64,000 nt of DNA from Rhineura floridana. Taxonomy: Eukaryota; Chordata; Lepidosauria; Squamata; Rhineuridae. The stretch is taken from assembly GCF_030035675.1 (NCBI RefSeq), contig NC_084482.1, positions 225,599,943 to 225,663,942 on the forward strand. The letters are read 5' to 3'. The number at the start of each line of letters is the position of its first letter. The stretch's first letter is position 1. Both the position numbers and the translations under genes were made by a program. Below, one piece after another: positions 10,582 through 25,335 of this stretch. The notes under the pieces are model-generated. The model was not told where the DNA came from, searched no databases, and saw only the letters and a list, made by a program, of their open reading frames with translations.

Positions 10582-11700
10582 TCACGTGACTGCAGTCCCA
10601 GCCAAAAGTCCATCCGCCAACACATTGTCCTTTCCTTTTATAAAAACAAAGTCCACCTGATATTCCTGCAACGCCCAGGACCACCTCTGCAGCATGGTGT
10701 TATTGTTTTGCATGGTATCCAGCCACAGCAATGCGCGATGAACAGTCACGACCATGCATCTTCGTCCCCACACGTATGGAAGTAGCTTGCTCAGGCCCCA
10801 CACGACTGCTAGACATTCCTTTTGCACAGATGAATAGTTTTTCTCTCTTGCTGTCAGTTTGCAACTTAAATATGCTATAGGATGCCTGGTGCCTTCTCTC
10901 TCCTGCATTAAAACGACTCCAAGAGCTAAATCCGATGCATCCGTGGCCACGATAAAAGGCTGCTCAAAATCTGGCACTACTAACACAGGGCTTTGGCACA
11001 ATGCTTGTTTTAATTGGTCAAAAGCCTTTGGACACATTCCAGTCCATAACACACGCTCAGCACACTTTTTCTTTGTCAAATCATGTAATGGGGTTGCTAT
11101 TTCCCCAAATCCTTTTACAAATTTCCGATAAAAACCAGCCACACCTAAAAATGCCCTTACTTGTTTTTTAGTTAAGGGAATGGGCCAAGATTGTATTGTC
11201 TTGACTTTGCTCCATAAGGGGGTTATCTGGCCACTCCCCACCTTATGTCCTAAATAAATCACCTCATTCACCCCAAACTGGCATTTCTTGGCTTTGATAG
11301 TTAGCCCAGCCTTCTTAAGTGCCTCAAACACTGCTGTCAGGTGTTGTACATGTTCAGGCACTGACTTACTAAATATGGGTGTATCATCTATGTAGGCCAT
11401 AGCGAACTTTGACATGCCTCTTAAAACTGTGTTAATAAGTCTTTGGAAAGAACTTGGTGAGTTCCTAAGCCCCATGGGTAGAGTTACAAACTCGAACAAC
11501 CCATCCGGCGTACTAAAGGCAGTTTTGGCTCTGGATTCTTCTTCTAACTCCATCTGCCAAAACACTTTACACAGATCTATTGTGGAGATAATTGTTGCTG
11601 CTCCCAATAGTTCTAACATTGTGTCTACCCTAGGCATAGGATAAGCATCTGGGACTGTGATTTTGTTGATGGCACCAACACTATACTTGAGGCCCAGGGA
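10582..11700 (-). pseudogene. Gmr1 element 1: reverse transcriptase and RNase H region
   Basis: This is the fossil pol part of the element. Reverse-transcriptase landmarks (LPMGLRNSPSSFQRL, YIDD) are followed by connection and RNase H landmarks (FLGVAGFYRKF, VATDASDLALGVVL, KGKDNVLADGL). It lies downstream of integrase in the element's own direction. Confidence 0.9.
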
Positions 11701-11870
11701 CTCATTGATTCCCTAATCACATCTAGTTCTAACTTATCTTCCACTTCCTTTCTGATCTCATTCAATACTTTCCCATTCACACCGTTAAATCTCTGTTAAC
11801 CCATTAGTTGCTGGGTGATATGTGGTTGTTTTTAAGTGTTTTAACCCACAGCACTTCCACATACACTGCA

Positions 11871-12532
11871 TCACCTCGCCCATAAAGACACTTTGTCGGT
11901 TAACACTTCGTGAGGAAATCCCAACCTCATGAAGATTTTAAGAAGAGCCTCTGCCACTACAGGGGCGTCCACCGACCTTCCGGCTTCAGCATCAGGGTAT
12001 CTAGTGGCAAAATCCACCACTACTAGTATATATTTCCTGCCATGTCTCGTAGGTTTAGAGAAAGGACCCACCAAATCTATTCCCACTCTATAGGATGGCT
12101 GTCCTATTATGGGAAGGGTCTTCAAGGGTGCTTTTGTTTTTATCCCACTTTTTCCCACTTTTGTACAAATGAGACAGGAGGAAAGTACTGTTTTATATCC
12201 TTGGAAATATTAGGCCAATAATAATGTGTTGTCAGCCTTTTCTTCGTCTTTTTTATTCCAAGGTGCCCTGAACAAGGAACATCATGTGCCATATCCAGCA
12301 ATCTAGGTCTATATTTGCTAGGCACTAACAACTGTTTGACTGGTTCACAGCAGTTCTCTCTCTCAGCAGGCAACCACAGTCTGTACAGTACCCCATTCTC
12401 ACACACTATTTGATCCCTCAGATTTTCTGTAAAGGGGATTCTTTGTGGAAGGGCTTGTTCCTTTATTTGTTTTAAACTTTTATCATTCTCCAGCTCTTTT
12501 CTGAACTGTTGTGCCTCAGCAGAAGAAACCAT
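11871..12532 (-). pseudogene. Gmr1 element 1: integrase region
   Basis: This fossil part contains an H2C2-type zinc-binding region (CSGHLGIKKTKKRL, YYWPN) followed by the start of an integrase core (YRVGIDLVGPF, ILVVVDFATRYPDA). Its place upstream of reverse transcriptase identifies the group. Confidence 0.85.
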
Positions 12533-14436
12533 TTGAACAATGTCTCATATCAGGCTCACTAGGGGTTGCTATGGCAACCTCAGGCTCAGCCACAGATTCC
12601 ACCCTGTTTTGCTCAGAGCCAGCCAAAATGGCTTCAGCTCCCTTGCTCAGTTGATTTCGGGTCACAACATATATTTTTCCTTGTGCTCCCATAGCATCTC
12701 TTCCCAGTATCACTGGTTCTTATTGCTGGGCATTGATACCCACTTTACGGGTCTCCTCCTTTCCTCTCCATTTTAATTTTATAAGGGCCATGGGAATTCT
12801 TTCTGGTTCACCCCTCACTCCTTGAATTACCTTTTCCTGAGGTAAAATTTCCTCAGATTTTACCAAATCTGGCCTCAGTAAAGTCTGAGCAACACCAGGA
12901 TCCAGCAAAGCCCAATATTTTGCCCCTTGCACACTCACTTCCTCTCTCAGACTTGAATCAAAGACCTATACATTTGTCCAGTTTATCTGGCAGAACTGAA
13001 CTTTCTTCGTTTCTCCCTCTCTTGGTTCTGTTTTCACTGCTCTTCCTTGAGCAGGATTACCAATAGGGTTGGCAACTTCACATTGGAAACGAAGATGTCC
13101 TGGCCTACCACATTTATAGCATAATTTTTCCTCCATTTTGGGGTACACAGACCCACTCTGAAGTGTCCTGTGCCCTTCTGATTTTATTCGAGGACTCACT
13201 CGCTGTGGTACCACATCCCTTCTGCTATTATTACTGGGTCTGGGTTTAAACTCTCTTGATGTTTTTCCCACCCAGCCAGTTCTATTTGAGGCTAAGTGAT
13301 CTGCCAACTCTGCTGCCTCCTGAACAGATTTAGGGGAACGGTCTTTAACCAGGAGCCTTATTTCTGATGGTAACTGATGATATAGTTGGTCCAGTATCAT
13401 GAAGCTTGTCACCCACTGAATGAGCCTTCGAACTCCCCATCCACTTTCCAAATATGTCCATCAATTTTGCTCCCAATTCTACAAAAGACCTCCCTGTTTG
13501 GATCTGGCAGTTTCTAAATAACTTCCTAAAATAGTCAGGTCCCAGTCTGAATTCTTTGAACACTGCCTCTTTAAATTTGTCATAAGTTACTGGCCTGTCT
13601 GAGGGGAAATATTGGTATATCTCTGCCAGTTCCCCTTTGATTAGATTGGATAAATATGACATATATTTATCTTCTGGTAGCCCCCACATCTAAGCTGCCT
13701 TTTCAAATGTGTTGAGGTAAATTTGTGGGTCTTGTCCAGGCTCATATACCACAAAGTCTTTTGGCGTAATCTTTATTTTTGTTTCATTTCTGTCTTTCCT
13801 TGTTTCATCAGAATGAAACTTCTCTCTTTCTAATTTTAACTTTTCCACTTGTATCTCAGCCTCCATTCTCCCTCTTTCAGCCTCCATTCTCCCTCTTTCA
13901 ATCTCCAACATTTGCTGCCTTTCCTTCTCCTCAGCCTCCATTCTCCCTCTTTCAGCATCCATTCTCAATCTCTCAGTTGCAAAGACCCACTGCTTGTCTT
14001 TTTCCTCAGCTTCCCATCTTACCTTTTCTCTTAAATACTCTGTATAAGTAGGATTACTTGAGTACCCTTCTAATTAGAGTACCCTTTATTAATTAGAGTA
14101 CTCTTATTTTGTATTCTTGACGTTGTTTGGTTCTTGTATTGTTCCTCTGTTTTTTGTTTTTGATTCATTGTATTTATTGTATTTATACATTGTACTTGTT
14201 TTTATCTTCTATGTACACCGCCCAGAGAGCCTTCGGGCTTAGGGCGGTATATAAATAAAATAAAATAAAATAAATAAATTAAATAGGGTCTCTTTGACAG
14301 GATCTTTGGATTGGATTGATGCGAATGTTATCAATGCTACTCGCAATTCATCTACCCCTTTATCCTTGTGAGGCAAATAGAACGCTATGCATTTCTCCAC
14401 CAGCTCCTCTCTTTTCATTTTCATATATTCAGCCAT
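12516..14436 (-). pseudogene. Gmr1 element 1: gag and protease region
   Basis: The gag begins with MAEYMKMKREELVEK and has a charged coiled-coil stretch, a capsid-like middle and a CCHC zinc knuckle (CYKCGRPGHLRFQC). A retropepsin-like segment follows. It aligns throughout with the gag of element 2 at 54508-56385. A short L2-type tail is inserted at about 14076-14287. Confidence 0.85.
14076..14287 (+). mobile_element. L2-type 3' tail inserted in Gmr1 element 1
   Basis: The segment ends in accgcccagagagccttcgg and ggcggtatataaataaaata, the L2/SINE-type tail. It lies within the gag region and is absent from element 2. Confidence 0.6.
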
Positions 14437-14561
14437 GTTTTTCGGAGCTCACACACTCTTTGCCACTCACTCTCACAAGTAATCTTTATTTGTTATTCCT
14501 TTTAACCACACCACTTTTAGGGACTCTCTGTTGTTCATATCCCACCGCTACAGCCACCACA

Positions 14562-15409
14562 TGTGACATCCTTCCCTTCTCTGTAACCACTAGAGATGTC
14601 TCACCTCTGTCAGGCCCACCTTATGACATGTAGCCTACCTCTGGCCACCCCAAGTCAGGATCATCGTGTTTATTTTTACCTCTCTCCGCTTTAGCACAGA
14701 TCTCAAAAGATCCCCCTGCTAGACCACACTACTCAACACTCTGTGTACCCAATATAGCCTCTAGACTGTGCCTTAGTCTCTTCCTGGCTATTTTGATACC
14801 TTGTGTCTGTGTGTATACGTAATTCCTGACCCCCCTGAAGCCTCTTGCCTATGAAGCTCACAGCTCTGGGTTGCTCTGTGGTACTGGACGTTGATACAAT
14901 ATCTCTTCCTTCGCCGCTACCACCATTCGATACTATTTCTTGTCAGCCTTAGTTACTCTGCCTCCCCCCCTGATCTGTGCACCCCCAGCTAAGGAATCAG
15001 GCTTTAAGTAAACCAAGAAAATATTTATTGATAACACTAAGAATAACAAGATTACTTATAGATTTCATTGACAAGCATATGGTTTCATATATGTTTCTCT
15101 TATGTTCCTTATTCCTAATATTTGCCTCAGAACTCCCAATCCAATCTCTCAACAGCCACCTCTTACTCTCCACACCACAACTCTTCAACCCCCACCAACT
15201 CTACAACACCCACCACCTTGTCCAACACCCCCATGACTCAACTGTCATCCTCTCATTTATACCCTCAGCCATTCAAACACACAGCCAATCCACATCCAGC
15301 ATTCTACAGCCCATGTACTCCCCCTTCTCACTCACTCCACTTATCGTATTTCCTATAATAAACCTGCACTTACCATATTTACATTACATTCACATACAGG
15401 AAGATCACA
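14562..15409 (-). repeat. 5' LTR of Gmr1 element 1
   Basis: The LTR is 848 bp and has TG...CA ends. It matches the other LTR over its full length. On the minus strand it precedes the gag region. Confidence 0.88.
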
Positions 15410-15540
15410 CTCCCCCTGCCAATTTTATCCTCACAACAACCCTGCCCAAAGTTACCTAGTGAGCTTCATGGCAGAGCAGGGATTTGAACCCTGGTCGTCC
15501 AGCTTCCAGTCTGACTCTAATCACCACACCACACTCTCTT
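15410..15540 (-). mobile_element. SINE, part right of Gmr1 element 1
   Basis: The text tatcctcacaacaaccctg, gagcttcatggcagagcagg and gggatttgaaccctgg is the reverse of a tRNA-derived SINE head with its B box. It continues the piece at 9556-9620, confirming that the LTR element inserted into this SINE. Confidence 0.7.
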
Positions 15541-15951
15541 TCAGATGTAGCTAAAACTCATCTTTTAAAGAAACAACGAAAATGATCAAACCCTGCAACA
15601 AGCACAGAAGTCAACTCTGTCCCTGTGTCTACTCAAGCAAAAGAAACTAGGAGCATATTGTTATTAATATTTCCTTTCCTTCATCATCAGATCCAGGGCG
15701 GGTTGTAATTCAGTAATGTTAGCCACATCAAGGTTTAGTGAATTGCATCTGCCCAAATAGTATAAGCTAATATCTGACAGCAACACCCGTCTTCGTTTTA
15801 TTACAAAGGCCAAACAGGCCAGTCAGGAATGAACCTTGCTTACTGTTTATGTTAGAGTCCATGTCAACAGTTTCCAGGAGCAGGGATAATGTCCCAGGAA
15901 CATAATCTGAAGATAGGGCCATAATGCAGTCACTTCATTTAATATCAAGTA
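15541..15951. other. No recognised feature
   Basis: No gene or repeat is recognised. The last ~50 bp (agggccataatgcagtcact) match the 3' flank of the dead zinc-finger copy at 22800, so this is probably 3' flank of the zinc-finger array. Confidence 0.4.
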
Positions 15952-16164
15952 CAGCAGGGCCCCACTCATATGGCAGGTTACATTCTAGACCCCTGCCGAA
16001 AAGCAAAAAGCGCAGAAAAGTGGACCTCAATCAATAGAATGGTGCATTACGCCCGAAAACCGCTGTAAAAGTGGAATAAACGCCATATGAGTGGAGCTTT
16101 AGTCTAATTGCATCTAATTGAGACAGCCGCATTAGCAAAGCGCTGTAAAGCGGGGGCCCTACTA
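15952..16164. mobile_element. pogo/Tigger-like MITE
   Basis: This 213-bp non-autonomous element is flanked by TA on both sides. The left end is cagcagggcccc and the right end, read in reverse, is tagtagggccccc. It sits between the end of the zinc-finger array and its 3' flank. The paralogue at 22.8 kb lacks it. Confidence 0.7.
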
Positions 16165-16169
16165 TAATG

Positions 16170-18569
<2,400 letters not shown>

Positions 18570-18882
18570 CTGTTTGGGCAAATAAGAAAGAAAAGGAAAA
18601 ACCTGTTAGGATTTCAAGGCATGGAGAAATGATTGGATCAGGGATCAAACACAATGACCTGCTTCTCTACATTCAAATATCCAGAAGAAATTTCTCTTTG
18701 CTTTGTTTATGCTCACATCTTTCCTAAATTGAGATGCACACACTGGTCTATTGCTGATGTATTTTAAATAAATTGTCCAATCAGCTTCCAGCTTCTGCCC
18801 GTATCTGGTCACCAGCACCTGGGCTACTCGGGCAAATTAAGGACCTCGCTTTCAGCAAGAGAGGTTACCTGTTTCTGCCCTG

Positions 18883-19020
18883 TGTTGGAGTTTTAAAATA
18901 TATCAGTTTTGTGGAAACATGCTTCAGTATATACACATATGTTACACATAGCTTACATTATACATACAGATCTAGGACAACAGGCTGAAATCGGCACACG
19001 CAAACATAATATTTCACTAA
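18883..19020 (+). repeat. Unclassified repeat R1, partial copy
   Basis: It matches R1 from tgtgttggagttttaaa through ggaaacatgcttcagtatat. It stops near aatatttcacta, where block Y begins in the opposite orientation. Confidence 0.5.
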
Positions 19021-19021
19021 T

Positions 19022-19290
19022 AGGCAAAAAAAACCTTGCGGTTTAAGAATGTACCTATAGCCCACAGATATTTCTATCAATCTTTAAAAAGCAGGGAAAT
19101 TGGGCAGCTATAGTGAATGCACCAGGGGAGCAGGAGACCTGACCTCCTCTCTGACATATTGTACTGTCCTACAAATTTGTCAGAATGCAAACACAATTTG
19201 GGTTGGTCTTTCACAGTCCAATCCACTTGCTGTGGAGCTTGGGAGACTTTGGTAACATGTGCCTCTGAGCATATGGTGAGTGGTGGCAAC
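19022..19290 (-). repeat. Unclassified repeat block Y, copy 1 (inverted)
   Basis: In reverse it contains ttggactgtgaaagaccaac, gctcccctggtgcattcac and the agtttgatagaaat/ctgtgggctatagg texts that recur at 20085, 22200 and 24385. The left edge carries the tgcctattagtgaa end in reverse. Confidence 0.6.
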
Positions 19291-20084
19291 ACCTGCCATC
19301 TCCAAAGATGGAGAATTATATTTTTGTATGTTTGCTGGTGTTCTTCTTACTTTGCTTCGTTCCTGTGTTACTAATGTTTCTACAGAGAATCTAAACCAGA
19401 ACATTTCCCCCCTCCTTATTCATCCTAGAAATCTGTGTCAAATGTATTTTTATTAATTTCAAAGCCTTTTTATTGGTCATTGTCATGTGATGGTGAAGAC
19501 AGCCTTTTGTGTTTGATATTGGAGGTTATGTTCTATTTCTATTTTGGGTGCATTAACAGTTGAATCTGAAACTGCAGTTTGATGTAAAATCAGACTGATT
19601 CTAATATGTTGCTACTTCAGCAATGACTCTAGCTGTTGGAAAAAAGAGGATGCATGTTTTCAGGCTGCTATGTTTAAACCACTTCATTTAAGGCAAGGTG
19701 GGCACAGTCAATTAAAAACATAGAGCACACCTTGAATTTTGCTAGAATATATTTTACCTCCCACTGTTTTATCTTGTGCAAATTGAGACACTTCTGAGGT
19801 CCACTGGAGACTATTTTGCAGACGTCAGTGCCATTATTCCACAATTATGTTTGGAGTTTTTTTAGTACAAATTTTGCAGTGTTGCTGTACTTCACACAGT
19901 CATAGAAACAAAAGCAAAAGAAAATGATTTCCTATAGGAAACGTCACTAAAATTGCAAAGTAGATCAGACATATTTAAAGTGACCATCTGAACTATATCA
20001 ACTGTCTTAATAATGTTGCTTCCTCCTGGCTAAAACAAGATCAGCACAGCACATATCTTCTTTCTATTATTTGGGCTGATTACA
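19291..20084. other. No recognised feature
   Basis: This AT-rich stretch has no gene or repeat I recognise. It separates two inverted copies of block Y and could be the spacer of an inverted duplication. Confidence 0.35.
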
Positions 20085-20400
20085 GGTGTTGCCACCACTC
20101 ACCATATGCTCAGAGGCACATGTTACCAAATTCTTCCAAGCTACACAGCAAGTGGATTGGACTGTGAAAGACCAACCCAAATGGTGTTTGCATTTTGACA
20201 ACTTTGTAGGGCAGTACAATATCTCAGAGAGGAAGTCAGGTCTCCTGCTCCCCTGGTGCATTCACTATAGGTGCTGAATTTCCCTGCTTTTTAAAGTTTG
20301 ATAGAAATATCTGTGGGCTATAGGTACATTCTTAAACTGCAAGGTTTTTTGCCTATTAGTGAATTTCCCTGCTTTTTAATCCGGGAGGTAAGAAATGGGA
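20085..20400 (+). repeat. Unclassified repeat block Y, copy 2
   Basis: It starts near gtgttgccaccactcaccat and contains the block Y core. It continues into ggaggtaagaaatgggatcc, which leads into the ~180-bp tandem repeat. Confidence 0.6.
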
Positions 20401-20428
20401 TCCTGTGCAAGTTTGCTGAGAACAGATT

Positions 20429-20865
20429 GATCATTTGCATGCTATTGAATTCAGTGGGATTTACACACACACACCCAGCAATCATGCTTAGGATAGGTGA
20501 AACTGACCACAGGGGATGGGGAAGGGAGGAGGAGGAGGGAGGGTGGAAAGGCAGAGGGGAGGACTGGGATGGCAGCAGGCAGAAGGGGGAGGGGAGAAGA
20601 AGGACAGATGTGGTCATTTGCATGTTTATTGAGTTCAGTGGGATTTCCTCCCATGCAATCATGCTTAGGATAGGTAAAACTGACTGGGGGGAAGGGATGG
20701 AGGGATGGAGTGGGCAGGGGAGGTGGAAGAAGGAAGAGGGGAGGGGAGGAGAAAGGGAGAGGAAAGGGGAAAGAGGGAAAAGGCAGGCCTGATCATTTGT
20801 ATGATTATTGCGTTGAATCGGATTTACTCCTTTGCAATCATGATTAGAATAGGTAAAACTGACCA
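20429..20865 (+). repeat. Purine-rich tandem repeat, period ~180 bp
   Basis: Three units start near 20429, 20612 and 20791. Each begins with a conserved block (gatcatttgcatg, attgagttcagtgggattta, aatcatgcttaggatagg, aaactgac) and then, in the first two, a ~100-bp run almost purely of A and G with ggga and gga motifs. Single units also occur at 22505, 22627 and 23786. Confidence 0.7.
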
Positions 20866-21114
20866 GGCTGAGCATGCCAACCAAGACATCTTCTGTATCT
20901 TTCAAAGTTGTGCTGGGGGAAGTGAGAATTCTACCTTGTGGTTTTTCCCATTACAATGTTGCAAGAACACCGGCACTTGGCTGACTTTCTCTTCTCTTAA
21001 AGATACAGGATCAGTCTCAGGCCCTGAACCTGGCCCTACCTCCCACCCAAATTTAAAACAAAGCTGTCCCTGGCCACATCCACACCAGACCTCTATTACA
21101 CTCTGGACAATCAT

Positions 21115-21260
21115 TATTTATTTATCTATTTATTTAGTGTATTTATATACTGCCCCATAACCGAAGCTCTCTGGGTGGTTTACAATAACTAAAAACATTG
21201 AAAACAAATCTACAAATTTAAAAACACATCTTTTAACAACAATTTAAAACAATTTATCAT
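21115..21260 (-). mobile_element. L2 3' tail fragment
   Basis: It contains atactgccccataaccgaag and ctctgggtggtttacaataa, matching the L2 tails at 7430 and 8140. Confidence 0.75.
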
Positions 21261-21284
21261 GGCTTCTCCCAAAGCCATGGCTCA

Positions 21285-21525
21285 AAGCCAATCATGGCTT
21301 CTCTCAAAGAATCCTGGGAAGTGTAGTTAGTGAAGGGTGCTGAGAGCTGCTAGGAGACGCCCTGTTCCCCTCACAGACCTTCAATCAGAGTGGCTGACTG
21401 TTCAACCATTCTCTCAGGGGAATAGGAGTCTCCTCTCAGCACCCTTCACAAACTACACTTCCCAGGAGTCTTTGAGGGAAGCCAGGACTGTCTCGAGTGA
21501 AATCAAGTCTGGTGTGGGTGTGGCC
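21285..21525. mobile_element. Palindromic MITE, truncated copy
   Basis: Its halves (aagaatcctgggaagtgtag and actacacttcccaggagtct) are inverted relatives. It belongs to the same family as the complete copy at 25336-25667. Confidence 0.7.
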
Positions 21526-21766
21526 CTCTGATTAGCCACGCCCAGCAGCTGTGAGGCTTTTAGAACACTGACAGTTGGCCCTTACTGAGCATGCCCCACG
21601 TTATAATAGGCTTCCAGCCACAATTTCTCAAATTAATTAAAAATCAGCCAGGCATTTTTTTAACTTTTAAACTGCAGAAGATGGAGATCAGAGTATGGGG
21701 CAACGTCAGTATTAGGATTACAGGTACTCTGTGAAAATGGCTGGTTTTTAATGAATTTCAACAGAT

Positions 21767-22075
21767 TATGGGAACTCTGGCAGAAAAAAGTCCAAAAGGG
21801 CTCTGAGTTTTTTTTCTCCGTTTTTAGACTTTGAACTCTCGAGTCTCTCTGACTGTTTTGTGTACCGCCATGAAATTTGAGAGAGTTCTTAAGCAAGCAT
21901 TTCTGATTTCAGAACTATAAGTTTTGTAAGGTTTTCTTTTGAAATGAGGTTATGGGAAGCATCACAATGGCATGCGGGGGGTATTTTCCATTTAACACTG
22001 CGGAATGTGAAAAATCCCCACTGGCTATAGTATACAGCCATTCTCGTGGCTGTATAATATAATAAATAATATGAT
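21767..22075 (+). repeat. Unclassified repeat block X, copy 1
   Basis: It contains ctggcagaaaaaagtccaaa, gactttgaactctcgagtc and cttatgggaagc-like sequence. It matches 23930-24225 in order. It is followed by R1, block Y and tandem-repeat units, then a dead zinc-finger copy. Confidence 0.6.
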
Positions 22076-22089
22076 AGAAACATATAATA

Positions 22090-22195
22090 ATGGCTACAGA
22101 GCTCTCTTGGTCTGTTTTAAGTATTAGACCTCTGTATAAAACACTCTGGTTGAGGATTCCTGACTTGAGTTAGGCCTGAGTGGGCACAGAAGCTA
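22090..22195 (+). repeat. Unclassified repeat R1, partial copy
   Basis: It runs from aatggctacagagctctctt through gagttaggcctgagtgggca, the right part of R1. It lies between block X and block Y. Confidence 0.5.
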
Positions 22196-22199
22196 CAGG

Positions 22200-22480
22200 G
22201 GTGTCTTCTTCCAAGCTACACAGGAAGTAGATTGGACTGTGAAAGACCAACCCAAATTGTGTTTGCTTTTTGACAAATTTGTAAGGCAGTACAATATCTC
22301 AGAGAAGAGATCAGGTCTCCTGCTCCCCTGGTGCATTCACTATAGCTGCCCAATTTCCCTGCTTTTTAAAGTTTGCTAGAAATATCTGTGGGCTATAGGT
22401 ATGTCCTTAAACAGCAAGGATTTTTGGCAATTAGTGAATTTCTCTGATTTTTAATCCAGGAGGTAAGAAATGGGATCCTG
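22200..22480 (+). repeat. Unclassified repeat block Y, copy 3
   Basis: It contains ttccaagctacacaggaagt, the full core and ggaggtaagaaatgggatcc. It is followed at 22505 and 22627 by two short units of the tandem repeat. Confidence 0.6.
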
Positions 22481-22504
22481 TACAGGTTTGCTGAGAATGG
22501 ATTG

Positions 22505-22735
22505 ATTATTTGCATGCTTATTGAGTTCCATGGGATTTACTCCCCTGCAATCATGCTTAGGATAGGTGAAAGTGAGCATGGAGGAGGAGGGAGATGGGAG
22601 GAAGCAGGAGGGGGAGGACGACAGGCTTGATCATTTCCATGCTTATTGAGTTCAATGGGATTTACTCCTGTATAATCATGCTTAGGATAGGAAGAAGGGG
22701 TGGTGGGAGGGAACCGTAGGAAGGGGAATGAGAAC
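22505..22735 (+). repeat. Purine-rich repeat units next to dead zinc-finger copy
   Basis: There are two shortened units of the ~180-bp repeat, with starts about 122 bp apart. The text then runs into gggaatgagaactctgagag, the start of block X sequence. Confidence 0.55.
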
Positions 22736-22805
22736 TCTGAGAGAAAAAAGTCCAACAGGAACAGATAAAATGTTGCAAGGCAATAGTCTGAAAGTAGGGC
22801 CATGA

Positions 22806-23929
<1,124 letters not shown>

Positions 23930-23930
<1 letters not shown>

Positions 23931-24225
23931 AATGAGAACTCTGACAGAAAAAAGTCTTAACAGGGCTCTGGATTCCCCGTTTTTACACTTTGAACTCTTG
24001 ATTTTCTCTGACTGTCTTCTCTATCACCATGAAAACTTAAAAGAGTTGTTAAGCAAGTGTTTCTGGGTTCAGGACTATAAGATTAGTAAGGTTTTGTTTT
24101 GAAATGAGCTTATGGGAAGCAGCAGAATGGCATGGAGGGGATTTTCAATGCAACATGGCAGAATGTGACAAACCCAGGCTGGCTACAATATATAGCCACT
24201 CTTCTGACTCTATAATGTATGTTAA
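23930..24225 (+). repeat. Unclassified repeat block X, copy 2
   Basis: It matches 21767-22075: ctctgacagaaaaaagtctt, cactttgaactcttgatttt and gagcttatgggaagcagcag. It is followed at 24385 by block Y, in the same order as the first copy. Confidence 0.6.
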
Positions 24226-24384
24226 TTGTAAAGCTGTAATGAGACCCCGAACCATCTGGAAATAACCTTTGTCTCCTGGAGGTGGGGATATGTGATTTCA
24301 GTCGGCCCAAACTGGTGATTTAGGGGTACAACCTGGCCATTTTGCTGTGTCCAAAAGGGCATCAAGTACAGCACATAGTATCCA

Positions 24385-24630
24385 CCTGTTACCAAATTCT
24401 TCCAAGCTACACAGGAAGTGGACTGCACTGTGACAGACCAACCCAAAATGTGTTTGCATATCTACAAATTTGTAGGGCAGTCCAATATCTCAGAGAGGAG
24501 GTCAGGTCTCTGCTCCCCTGGTGCATTCACTATAGCTGCCCAATTTCCCTGCTTTTTAAAGTTTGATAGAGATTTCTGTTGGCTACAGGTATGTTCTTAA
24601 ACCTCAAGGGTTTTTGCCTATTAGTGAATT
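24385..24630 (+). repeat. Unclassified repeat block Y, copy 4
   Basis: It contains ttccaagctacacaggaagt and the block Y core through tgcctattagtgaattg. It is the fourth copy within 6 kb. Confidence 0.6.
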
Positions 24631-24982
24631 GTATTTCTTTCAAATATCCAGATATCTGAGGAATGTACCATCCTGCTATAATTTAGAATGGTTTTGCATT
24701 TCTCTGATAATTAATTGTGATACTAAGTAATTAAGCTTAGGAATGAATCATAAACACATTCTTATGCTTGTCAAAGGAAAAATAATGTAAACATTCTTTC
24801 CTTTGAGCACCTAGTCAGTCTTCTCATCCGTGAGGCTCACATATTGCTTATGCCCAGATAGCCTTGTGATTCAGGTAATGATGAATTCAGAAAGTTACCT
24901 CCACTCTGCATCAATGCTTTAGATCTGTAATGCCTTGTAATTTAGCACTGGGGATGTGTCAATGTGAACTTGAGATGAAAAT

Positions 24983-25260
24983 TAAATGAAGGGAGTACCC
25001 AAAAGAGAAAATGTAGCAATGGGTGACTTCAACTGCCCTCACACAGATTGGCAACATGTGCGTTCCTGTCACAATCAAGAGGAGAAATTTCTACACATCC
25101 TAAATAACTGTGCCCTAGAACAGGTGGCCGTTCAACTGACCAGAGGGGTGGCCACCATGGACTTTGTCAAGAAAGCCTGTTCCTCTGGCCTAAAAACATG
25201 GCTCTGCCATGAAGAATTCTGGGTAACATCTTGCTCCTGGAATGCAGCCATATGGGTAAT
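24983..25260 (+). mobile_element. CR1 LINE endonuclease-domain fragment
   Basis: The plus-strand ORF 24986-25273 has VAMGDFNCPHTDWQ, FLHILNNCALEQV and a VATMDF block, the hallmark GDFN region of the CR1 ORF2 endonuclease. It is 5' and 3' truncated and decays after 25200. Confidence 0.75.
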
Positions 25261-25335
25261 ATCCTTCTGCTGAGAAGCAGTTTTTCCTCACTAGATGAGC
25301 CATGAGCTCAGGATTAAGACATCCACACATACTCA

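Larger units (their letters stand above)
9621..15409 (-). mobile_element. Gmr1-group Ty3/gypsy LTR element 1 (broken)
   Basis: A full-span element lies between two LTRs (9621-10464 and 14562-15409). It is flanked by ctctc on the left and ctccc on the right, a 5-bp target repeat with one mismatch, and sits inside a SINE. On the minus strand the parts run gag, protease, integrase, then reverse transcriptase and RNase H. Integrase before reverse transcriptase is the known hallmark of the Gmr1 group. The LTRs differ by roughly 4-5 percent by eye, so the copy is old. It is broken in many places. Confidence 0.9.

Noticed and set aside
20318-20905. 195-codon minus-strand ORF rich in Pro, Ser and Leu
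   Set aside because: It is a frame through the purine-rich tandem repeat read on the pyrimidine strand.
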